From: Lumbricus terrestris
Taxonomy: Eukaryota > Annelida > Clitellata > Crassiclitellata > Lumbricidae
Assembly: GCA_949752735.1 (NCBI GenBank)
Contig: OX457053.1
Location: forward strand, 8,111,813-8,175,812
DNA: 64,000 nt
Direction: 5' to 3'
Shown here: piece by piece, positions 12,401 through 24,400 of the stretch
How the letters are laid out: each line of letters begins with the position of its first letter
Position numbering within the stretch: position 1 is the first letter of the stretch
The notes under the pieces: generated by a model
Told to the model about the DNA's origin: nothing
The model's database searches: none
The model's input: only the letters and a program-made list of their open reading frames with translations
Position numbers and translations under genes: made by a program

Positions 12401-15400
12401 CATAACGAGACAGAACATCGACCTCTGCATACAACTCTTCGAAACACTCAACGAGTTCACAGTTGTTAGTAGAAAACAATACAACTATAATTATTTCATG
12501 CAGTAACTTACAATTGTTTTATGCAATGCAATGCAACTGTATTTGATATATTGATGTTCTTTCGATGTTCAGAAGTGCACATGACCATATTGTTGTTGTT
12601 TATTTTTGTTGTTTATTGTTGTTGTTTATTGTTGTTGTTTGTTTATTGACTTGAGAAGTTCTGGGTAACCATATGGCGGAACATCAGTGGCCCTGTGCAA
12701 TTGTTCATTCATTCATTCGTTCATTCATTCAGAAGTTTCTATAGTGCCTCTAAAAGGGGCTGTATGAAATGGGTTCCACTACCTTTTGCAACTGATGTCT
12801 AGACTTTACCCAAATGCTTTTTATCGCAGCCTTAAAACCGTCCTTTTGAAAGCGCTCCTGAGTAGTAAAACCTTGAAGGGCGATATCATGTGAATCTTTA
12901 TAATGAATTAGTTAATTAATTTTTGCTTGTAAATGCAAGGTTCTTTGTTCTATATGCATTGCAAAATTTTGTGTATTTAATGGTAATAATATTAATGTAG
13001 AAAGAATGAATGCACTGAATAATTAGTCATTGTTTCGCTTGCAGGGAAACCAGTACAACAGATCGGTGATGCTGAATAGCAAAGTCGTTGATTATGTCAA
13101 CTTCATTCTCAGGGCTTCGGAATTCCATAACTGCGATTCAGATAAGGTAATTATAATAATAGCCTGCGTTTCACATTTGCAAGTGTAGTTTTAATGTGTA
13201 GTAGCCTGCGTTTGACATTTCGCAAGCACTTTGTCTTCATCTCATTCACACATTTATTCATTCTAAGGACTTAAATAGCCACCCCTTCAAGAAATCTACT
13301 TAAGAGCGCTTGCAGCCCAGTCATGACTAAAAACGTTAGGATTCGAGTGATCTAAGGACATGTATTGAACATGTAAAGTAATGTAATGTAAATCTTTGAG
13401 AATTTCTCAGCGCTCACAAAAGCCACGTCAGGGAGACCAGCTTATTCACCGGCGCTATATCAAATCAAGTCTGCAATAGCCAGAGCTGCCTTTTTCGATC
13501 TGGTGCCAGGTCAAAATTTGGGAGGTCAAGCCGAGGAGACAGCATGATGCTACGGTGGTTGTCGCTGATGGTGGTAGGAACCTGATTAGAACATGTCTAT
13601 TTGTGGAAATTTGTTTGGCAGAGGCGGTCTGTGACTGGCTTTCAAATGTTGTCAATTTAACCAAAGTATATGTGTCATAGCACTCGAGATGCCAGTTGTT
13701 GGTCACTTCGAGGAGTAAAAATGTTATTTAATTGTACTTACCAAGTTCAAATCCATGGCAATGTGATGTCTTGTATGTAATTCAATATAAAGTATGTAGC
13801 ATCTTTGTTGATTTTGTTGATTTTTTCTTGTATCCTTAGCCTTTGCATGGTAGTCGGTTAGATGCAAAGTGAAGTTTCACGCGAGAGACAGTGATTTTTT
13901 TCTGCGTTTGTTTTAGACAGTGTTTGAGGATGACTGCTGTTGTCTTTCTTATGTAGCATGATGTTATTGTCTCCTGTGTTGTAGGTTCTTAGCCTTAAGA
14001 TGACAATTGGAAACCTGATTGTGTCTATGATAGAAGAAAACTCTCCAGAAAGTCTGATCGTAGCCAAGGTAACTGACTGTCTCTTGGTTGTTCAAACCCA
14101 TACTCTACTTATTACAAAACCATTGACCTTGTGTCATCTTTGCAAGGGAATATATGTTGTTGTTTTGGTAAGCAGAGGAGCTGAGAAGGGTGAATTGGTT
14201 ACTGCAGTGGCCTTTGATGCTATGTCAAAGATGTATCGAAGGTAATAAATATCTATATATATCCTGCTTAAGTTGGTTGTGATATTGAATGGTTTGTATC
14301 CTTTTCAGGAGATAAAAGACACGTTGGATAAGGAGGCCATTTACCGGTGTATGGCATCATGCTACGAAGCCTGTCAGGTTGGTTTCGACTACTACCTGCT
14401 TCCATTCAGTCATATTCATTCGGGTTTTTACTTGGAAGCATAATCCCGAATTTTGTGTAATAATAAAGAGATGCATTGAGTTTAACACTTTGATGGATGA
14501 TGAGTTGCGTTGATTTTTCAGTCGAGTTTAGTTTGCTCTCGACATTAAATTGTTAGATGGGATTGCTCCTTTTGATGTGATATTTTTTAAACTGTCCTGA
14601 AGGTTTGTGTCAGTGGTAGTAGTTGTGGAGATGGTAACTATTGATCACCAAAATGCTTACAATGCATACATTTGTGGAGCGCGGTGGTGTAGTGGGTATG
14701 TTCGTCGCCTTGCAGGGTTGCAGGTTTGAATCCACCTCAAGTCGCCACGTAGTGACCTTGGGCAAGTCCTTCACTCGCTCAGCGCTTCGGCGTGAAATTC
14801 CGATGCAGTGTCCGCGCTGTAGTCGGGAGCGCCTCTGAGTAGGGAGCGCTTGAAGGGGGCGCTACAACAAGTGCACATACAGACAATACACTTACAATCA
14901 GGTTTTCATTAACATGTCATTCTACACTTGGACTGTCGCTGGATGAGCTGCTGTGTGTGTGTGCTGCTTAGTCTGACCGACCAAAGCTTGAGGATCTGAA
15001 AGAGAACTTGAACATTGGGATCACGCTTCAATCAGCCAAGAATCTCGCCAAACTCGGTTCGAAGATGCTGACGTCTTCAGTGAGTGACTGGATTTTCCAT
15101 ATCTGGTTACAAGAAAAATCTTTTGTGAATTCAAGCATAACCTGAACCGCCTTCCAAGGAAACCAACAAAACCTTCTCAAACTTCATTCTTAGGTGGAAT
15201 ATACAGTGCCACTGAATGGAAAAGTTGCATGTTGACAGAATAGAAAGCTAGAAGCACGAGCAAGATTAGTTGATCAGTTAGGTAAATACAGAAACTGGCT
15301 GAAGAAAACATGTGGTTCTTGGTTTCGAATAATCTAGTTGTCATACTAGAACTTTGTCGGACATTTTATGTATTTTGTATGCTTATGGCAATTTATATAG

Positions 15401-18400
15401 GACATTTTTAGAACCTTCTGAAGATACTATTGCACCTTCTAAGAACTTGTTGAATGATACAATTACCTTCTGTTGTCAGTTAGTTGTACTGTGGACTTGA
15501 CATTATGGCTCTGTAGCAAATCGCATAATTTGTACTGAAACTACAGTCAGGAACTAAGATTGATTGTCCCTGCTCCAACTGTGTTGTCGTTTTGTCGGTA
15601 ATAATTACAGATGAGGTAGCGACAATTGTACATTTATTTTATTTTATTATCAACAAAAGTTGTTATAGATTTGGTCTTAGAATTGAAGAAAGCTGAAAGT
15701 CATACACACTACACGGCTACAGCAACATTCTCGTGGACATATTTTACTGTCTACGGTGCTAAGCAATATATCATTATTATTATTGTTATCATTATTATTA
15801 TTGTTATTATTATTGTTATCATTATTATGATTATGTAATTCTGAGTTAGACACTATAGCATGGGACCATGGCGCAACTGTCATGGCTTTTTATTTCTGCA
15901 TTTCCATAGCAACAAGATGAATCAAAAAGTCCGGAGATGAAGGAGAGGCTGGATGAAGTCGGATTCGTCTATTATCTCATCCTCGCGCGATTGTATGACG
16001 TCGATCCAAAAATGAATCGTTTTGAAGGTACGTCACACATACCACTCTGATCACCTATCATCAAATCACAGCTCAAAAATCTATTTTTTAAGGGTATCAT
16101 ATAACTTTGTTGGGCGCGGTGGTGAAGTGGTTTACTTTTTTTCATTGCCTTGCAGCCGGAGAGTTGCAGGTTGGAATCCACCTCAAGTCACCGCGTAAGT
16201 ACCTTGGGCAAGTCCTTCACTCGCAATAGCTTCGGCGTGAAACTTCGATGCATTGTCCGCGCTGTAATCGGGAGCGCCTCTGAGTAATGAGCTTGAAGGG
16301 GCGCTATAACAAGTACGCTTACAAAACTTTCATTGAATTTACCACAGCTCTATAAGCTTATTTTAAGGTATCATGTGACTGTCATTGATTTTTGTGAGGC
16401 ATGGTACAACTGGCTTCTGGTTACAACCAGCGGTCGAACAATGTTGGCCAGCTAGCTATAGGTTGAATGGTTACCACTGGGTCTGGTTCAGTTTGGTGGT
16501 TTCTATTCATGATCAATCGCTTACAATCTCAAACATCTGGACATCCAGCTTCTCTTCACCCATCCCAACTGTAGCTCACATACACATTTCTGTGTGACTT
16601 TGCACTCCTCTGGCAGATAGTGGCAGATAGCAGTTGGTCCTTCGTGTCAGAACCTCAGCCTGTCAGCGTGTGCTTTCTCAGTTGTAGTCCCATCTGCATG
16701 GGATAGTCTCCCGTTGGAGCATATGCCTGTTGCCTCGTCAGTGTTTTACAGACATGTTATGCATGGCTGAATGTGTGTGCGTGTGTCTTTGCCTTGCAGA
16801 GCTGAACATATCGACTTTTCAACTGGAGGCTTTCAATCACTACAAGAAGAACACAATGTCGATTGAAATACTGAAAGATAACCACCTTCAGAAGGTCAAC
16901 TTCAGGGTCAAAAACAAGGTCTGATGTTTAACTGTCAACTATCCTTATTGTTGTTTATAGCGGTCAAGGTGGGTGTCGTTTTGGGCTGAATGATTCGATT
17001 GTGTGAGAGTATTCTGCCATTAATGATGAGTGCCAATCCATTGTACATCCTGTCTGTCGCAGACCATTACTTTTTAGCTTTAGAAACTCTTAAAGATATT
17101 CAAGATCATTCTGACTACCTTTTTGACAGCCTTCTGATTTTACGCAGCACTTATGTGTAAGCTGGTGCCCCGCACTTGACTTTCAAATGATGCTTTGGAA
17201 ATTTGGAGCTGTATGAATTTACGATTACAATTCATTGAAAATGAACGTGGCTGATGTTGGATATTTGCTGTTGAAAAAATCTAACATCCTTGATATCTAT
17301 ATGTATGTCTGTTTTTCGGTTTTTCCATATATTTCTGTCTTTTTTGCTTTTCTACTTTTTTTCTGTTGTATCTTTGGTTTTTGGTGTTTACATTGAACCC
17401 ATTGTGTGAAATGAGTACAGCTGAATGATATTAACTCTAGAGTGTTCTGAATGATATTAACTCTAGAGCGTTCTGAATTATATTAACTCTAGAACATTCT
17501 GAATGCTATTAACTGTAGAACAGTGGTTCTCAAACTTCAGTAGGCCGCGGACCGGCAATAATTTTTTGTGAAGCTCGCGGACCGGTAACTTAGGCCTAAA
17601 TGGCGATTGCAAACAAAAGCGACCCAAATTATCAAAAGAATAAAATATAAGGCTATTTACAATTAGCCTACATTTACATGTCCTTGAAGCCTTATTTGTT
17701 TAAGGAGCGTTGGTTTATTTCAAATTTTTAAATGTTAAAACAGAAATATGAATAAATTTTGGACAACAATTCGAATAATTTCACAATTTCAAACAAATAA
17801 ACTAATAATTATCGCAGTTTTTTTTATTTTTAACTCTTCTCCGCGGACCGGCACCGGTCCGCGGACCACCACTTTGGGAATCACTGCTGTAGAACCTTCT
17901 GAATGCTAAATAAACTGTAAAACATTCTGAATGTTATTAACTCTAGAACATTCTGAATGCTAGTAACTGTAGAACGTTCTGAATGCTGTTAACTCTAGAA
18001 TGTTCTGAATGCTGTGAAATCTAGAACATTCTGAATGCTATTAACTGTAGAACGTTCTTAATGCTGTTTACTCTAGAATGTTCTGAATGCTGTGAAATCT
18101 AGAACATTCTGAATGCTATTAACTGTAGAACGTTCTTAATGCTGTTAACTCTAGAATGTTCTGAGGGACGAGATCAAAGAGAAGCTGACGTGGAACGTTG
18201 ATCGTTCGTCGCCTAGCAACAAGATCCGTGATCTGATGAAGTGGTCGAAGGACATCCTGCGAGATATCTACTACCAACGCAAGATCCTCTCGAACCCAGT
18301 TGCAACGTTCTTTACCAAGAACTGGTAGGATCAACAAAGGCCTGCATGGCAAAGCTGCTCACATGATTATGCTACACAAAATATGCTCCAGCCAAGAGCT

Positions 18401-21400
18401 ATAAGCAAGCTCTGTTAACTCAAAATGTTAATCTTCAATATCTCGTGAGCACATCAGTCATGGAGCAAAGGTCCTCAATTACCTATGCATTAGGCATTTC
18501 ATGCAATACAAAAGTTCAAACGGTCAAACCCTAACCTTAGATGAACCGAGCACTTGACCATGACTCGTGAACATACATTCATTCTATGGACTTATATAGC
18601 GCCCCTTCAAGACACTATTAAGGAGCACTCCCAGCCCAGGTTTGAGAGATCAGATGTACAGTAATAAATGCAGCTTTGAAGGGAGGCTATTCCAGATGTG
18701 TTGAAGTGGACAAACATCAACTATACAATACCAAAGCAGCCTGAGATTTGAAAATAATGTTGCCAATTAATTTTAGACCTGAAAACTTGCAATGATATGC
18801 AGCTGAATTACAGACTGAGATTCAATAAGTAAGTAAGAAAGTATATTCTTTATTAAACCGCTTGCACTTGACACATCAATGTACAAGTAGCATAGGGCAA
18901 ATATAATGAATTGCAACATAGCAGGATACTATTGTCCAAGTAAGTTGTGCTTTAATTAATGAATTTGCAATATTTAGAGTGTAAGTTCTAGTCACTCTAA
19001 GATGATCTCAATGTAGCGACCTTGAGCAAAATTACTTTACTAACAGTTCAGCTGACTGTTTGGCCAATAGATAGCGGCTCTTTATAAATACATAATACAA
19101 TTATGATGATGATGATTAAAGAGTTGATAGTACTAAATACTTTGCCTTTCCGTGTGAAAACTGGAGCTGCAGAAGTTCTAGGACGTGGATTCGCCACTCT
19201 GTCTTGACTCTAACTGCAGATTACTACAGATAAAAATTAACGATGTGATGATGATAATGATGATGATGATGATGATGATGACATCAGGTTATTTTGGAGT
19301 CAGACGGTCACTGTGCTCAGCTTCATCATCAACATCCTTATGCTTGCTACGTGGAATGCACGAGCATCCCTTCAGATCTCTCCCACCTGGAAGAACGGGT
19401 CCAAAATTCCTCCAGAGCTATACGAGTAAGGCCGAACCGCCTCGAAGAGCGCAGTGCGGACAAAATGCTTCGTCAACTGCGGAGTCTTGCTGTCTGGCGC
19501 TAAACCCTTTCGGAAACCCTAGGTTACCTAAATTGCAAAACAAAGAACTGTTTCTACTTGGTTCGGTTTCGTTTCATGAAACAAGCGCATTTCGTGTGTT
19601 TATTGCAAGGCTTCGACCTCAGCTTTGGTTCCTTCTGTAACTCTCGAGAAGTTTATTATCTAATTACCTGATTTTTTAGCTTTCAGCAAGATGATGCAGT
19701 TGACATTGACCGTAGTGACAGTTTAGTATCGCATTAGTAGTGCATTTTAGGGATGATATGCCACATGCAACATTTGGTGTTGCTCTGCATGGGGCTGCTG
19801 CTTTCGTCAATTTACTCGTATTGCAAACAGGATCACTACATAACAATTTTGCCAGATCCCATTTTTTGGAAATCTAGTTGCATGCACCTTGAAATTCAAA
19901 TATTTCGACTTGTGTTGAAAATATCTGCTTTTCCATTTCAATTTCGATTGCTAGAGAGAACAATTTCATGTGTTGTTCAGAATTTGTTTTAACGCAAAGC
20001 ATATTTTTATTGGTTTCCTGAGACTTTATCCGAATCTTACGCTTAGATTTTACGTATTCGATCCTGTTTGCAAAAAGGACACGACAACAATCACGACCCA
20101 TTTACGTCAGTTTTCTGTTTTGCTGTTTATTATCGTTGTTTTTCTTCGTTTATCGTTTACAGGTTGTTTTGGAATCAGTTAACTATTCTTCTTAGCCTAG
20201 TCATCAACATTTTAATGTTAGTAACTTGGAATGCTCGTTCTTCCCTCGACGACTTTGCCAACCCGAAGAATGTCACGTACCTTCCGCCAGAGCTCTATGA
20301 GTAAGGCTTTTTGATGGATGGCTTTTCTTTACGATGTATTTAGACCCGTTTCACCTTAAAATAATTAAAACGTCACTGACAACTGTTTTCTGGGATTAAA
20401 TGAAGCAATTTTAGAAGACATCTGTTACTAATTAGATAACTGACAGAAAGTACGAATAGAATAGTGACAGTTTCCTCAACATATGCCTGTAGTTTAGTTG
20501 TTTAGCTAGGTGTTCGTAGTTTAGTAGCCTCGCATAGAATTATATTGTAAGTATTTTATTAGTTTAGCTACGTCTTATTTTTGTGCAATCATGTAAAGGA
20601 CTTACTGGGGCTACTACTGGTACTTCAAAGGTTTTGATGGAAGCAATGTATGTTGAAGGAGCCGAATTTTGTAACTTATCTGATCAAAAGTTCTGAGCCG
20701 TTGTAGATGAAAGTTTAAAAATCTAATTTCAGAATTTAATTGCTATATTTAATCATCAATTAATGTTCGTATTGTTGTTATATTTTTAATTTATGCTGCT
20801 CTATAATTCTTGAATTTGTATTACTTGATCATTTTTTGACCCTGGAATGGTTAGTCTTAAGTGATGATGCCATGATTGACGTGGCCAAAAGGTGCACTTC
20901 TGTTCAGAAAAGTAAGTTTGTTCTGGTTAAAAGTTCCGGAAAGGCCTGTTTTCTTTTCAGCATCTACTGCATTCAGCAACTTGCCTCTTCTTACTGCTTT
21001 AGCCATGTATTTACAGATATTAGAAACTGGTTTATTTTTCAGTTGACTGGGACCTTAAGATATTTGCTGCCAGGTCGGAGCGCTGCCTTTTTTTCTCCAT
21101 TTGCCTGTCTTGTTGAAGTGATCACAGCTGTGGCATCTTTGTTTGAAGTGGTACCAAATGTGGCTTCTTTGTTTGAAATCATAGCAGATGTGGCTTCCTT
21201 GTTTCTACTGTCAATGTTGTTTAGATACACGCCTTGCTTTGATGTGTCCATGCTGATTGCCTTGAAGGCTTTTTATTCACTTTGCCATTGTTTATACAAA
21301 GCAGGGGACAGCGCTCTGCTTTCGAAGGGGTAGAAACTGGTCAAATGTACAGAATAAATAGCTGTCAGTATAAAATACGAATGTTTAGTCCCTGGATTTC

Positions 21401-24400
21401 TTATCCCTGCGCAAATGATAATATATAGCATGGAGACCTACTTATACACCTGTGCTATATCAACCGCCATTACGATGATTTTTATGCACCATCTCTTGCT
21501 GCTAAATGCCTTGGACACTGGTGTAGCAGCTTATTAATTTAAAAAAAATTATGCCAATATGGTTTCACCAGGCTGGTTGTCCGTCAAGGAAGAATTCTGT
21601 TTAAAGTCTCTCTTATCATCCACAAGGTATTACATTTAAATTGGCCAACACATCTCTGCTCTGTGTTTGGATTACCGTAGATAGCAAGAATTTACGACCA
21701 TAACCTTTCTGGAATTTTGTTCAGGTTGTATGTATGAAGCATGATGCTCAAGAAAGTTAGATCTTTTTGTATATGTGATGCTCCAGACCGTCTTTGGTGC
21801 TTCAGTATCGCGCTTGTGTCTCGCTCTCTGATGGTGTCATGGCTGTTAATCCTCATCAAGTATGAAGCGTCCAGAGCAGCACAGTTTTTCTCTAGGTCGT
21901 AAAAGACGTAAATAGTAGAAATTGAGACATTTACTGTCCTAGTTTTGTCTGATATATCTCTTGAGTTGTCTTTTTGCTTTTTCGCATCCTACACTATTCT
22001 GCCTACTTCAGCCTACAACCAAAAGAACCTGCTCGTACTGAATATTTTGTGACTTGCATTCTTCTTGTCAGATGCTAATATGCAGGATTTGTCATTCTCA
22101 TTGCAACATCTTTTTACTGAATCACACGCAATGTTTGAAAATATCCAATGTCTGATGTTCCAAGAGATGTTTGGATGGATGAGATGTTCGTTTAGACCGT
22201 GCAGTTTCCAGTGGAGCATTTCCTGGTTCCAGATGCCTTCGCTGGAAGATTATTTCTCGTCTCACATTTTATTGCGTTGAATGCGTTGCTGCTGGCGTTG
22301 TTAGATTAGTCTAGCTAGATAAGTCACTTTCATTTTAGTATTTTTAGTAGACATCGTCTTTGCTACATAGATACTCGTTGTACATATTATCATCTTGCTA
22401 TGCCTTTAATTCGTTTTTACTATCATATGCCGCAATTCGTTTTTGGCTTAGCCGCCGAGTTTTATCATCTGGATATGCTACTCTTCATTATCTAGACGTT
22501 TTAGAAACATTTATTTGCTGCTATTGAGCTCTGCCACTTGCTAGTGTTTTTTATATGGATCGGCAAGATTTTTTATCTGGATGTTGTACTTTGTTATCAA
22601 CACGGGGTGCGGCGTTCAGTTCTGAATGTGGCAACATGTTTTCATATCTGGTTGAAATGTTCTTTATTGTCTGAATGTCTGTGGTTACCTGGATTTGCAG
22701 ATTTTACTACAATGTGTCATTATTCGTTGGCCATGTTATCTATGTAATTTTTTAATTCTTACTATCGGGTTATTTGATTTTACTCATAATTTGGTTAATG
22801 GTGTTCTTCTGTCTGTACAAGTTGTGTTTGACTGTGCTAGTTACTTACTTTGCTGCAGTTCTGTTAATGTCTGGTGCAGTGAATAAGAATGAATGGACAT
22901 GTATTATACTGAACACGCTTACAGATGTAGTCATGTTTCAGGGACAGAGCACAATATGTATAAATAAAAGTAGTTTCCCGTATTCCATATTGGAACGTAG
23001 AGTAGGTAGGGCCTACTTTCTTCCTTTCTTAGGATTTGGAGTGATTATTAGGTAATTTCCAAGATCCTGTATGTGGGACATCATAAAACTTGCTATTTGC
23101 TATCCATCTTGTAACATGGTGGTTGGTACAGAAATGTACTTGAACAGTGAACACCCATAATTATGGAATCAATAAGCTATCGTTATTACTGTTATGGTTT
23201 GGTGCAGCTGAGTTGCAGTATTGTATAGGAATCTACGCTGGTGTCTAATTGGTCTAATTGGCTGGAGTTCTTCATGACTCTATGTATCTATGCCTGTTCA
23301 ATGGGTCACTCTCTGACACATTTGATACTTGAAAACTTTTTTTGCCATACTTTAGTTGGGAGCATCTCTCTGTAGTTTCCTTGAAGAGGTGCTATATAAA
23401 ATACTTGAATGAATGAATGAATGAATATCTTGTGACTACAGTAGTAAAAGCAGTATCTGTTATGATAAACGCAGATACGTGAGAAATCCATATTTGTCTT
23501 CTACCGAGTAGGTCTTACTTAAGACATGCAGAATTATCCTGTGTTAGCATTTGACGAAGAACAGTGGGGCAGAAACAGTTTGTATTTTAAATTTAAATAC
23601 TTTTTCGTTCTCGTTTTCTTGCAGCCCCATCCCAGTCATCAGATTAAACGAGTATGACATCATCATTTACTCGCTCGGTGGCGCTCACAACTTGTTCTCG
23701 CTTCTTGTGCTAGTCACGTACTTCCTTTCAAATCATCCGACATTGCCAAGTCCATCCGGAATGATGCATAGACTTCGGTGAGTGGTTATCAATCAACGAA
23801 TGAACTTGAACGTTATGTTTTAATGAAAAGCCTGTAGGAATAAGTTTTGTAGTTTGAAGTTTCAATGATTACAGTAGCTCTGATGGAATGAGCAGTTAAG
23901 AGAAAAACTTATTAAAAACTCAGTTGAAACCTTTCTTTGCTTTTCAGTTGAAATCTTTGCTTCTTAGTTGAAATCTTTGCTACTCTGTTAAAATCTTTGT
24001 TTCTCTGTTGAAATCTTTGCTTTTCTGTTGAAATCTTTGCTTCTCTGTTGAAATCTTTGCTTCTCTGTTGAAATCTTTGCTTCTCTGTTGAAATCTTTGC
24101 TTCTCTGTTGAATTTTTGCTTCTCAGTTGAAATCTTTGCTTCTCTGTTGAAATCTCGACTCGGACCACCACGGACTACTCTCGCGGACAACCCTTCTAAC
24201 TCAATGCAGTGCTCGTGAATAAGCTGGTGCCCCCGCGCTTGGCTTTCGAGTGGCGCTTTAGAAATTTCGAGTTTACGATTACGAATCTTTGCTTCTTGGT
24301 AACTGTTGTAGCCGTTGCTGCTTATTTGCTGGTTTTGCTGCTTAGCTCCAATTTATTGCTGGTCCTAGGTTTATTATATTATTTCAGTTGTACTGTCAGT

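Noticed and set aside
14676..14760. Possible tRNA gene (A and B boxes)
   Set aside because: The sequence is repeated with a shared SINE body and tail at three sites, and does not fold as a complete tRNA.
19185..19640. 151-codon open frame
   Set aside because: It is a shadow of e18a in another frame plus the (GAT)n tract read as Met repeats.
20836..21333. 165-codon open frame on the plus strand
   Set aside because: It crosses a 30-bp direct repeat, lacks splice sites in frame with the channel, and shows no family pattern.
23912..24190. Minus-strand frame with repeated NREAKIS, and a CRISPR-like look
   Set aside because: It is a 20-bp minisatellite with no unique spacers; direct head-to-tail repeats only.
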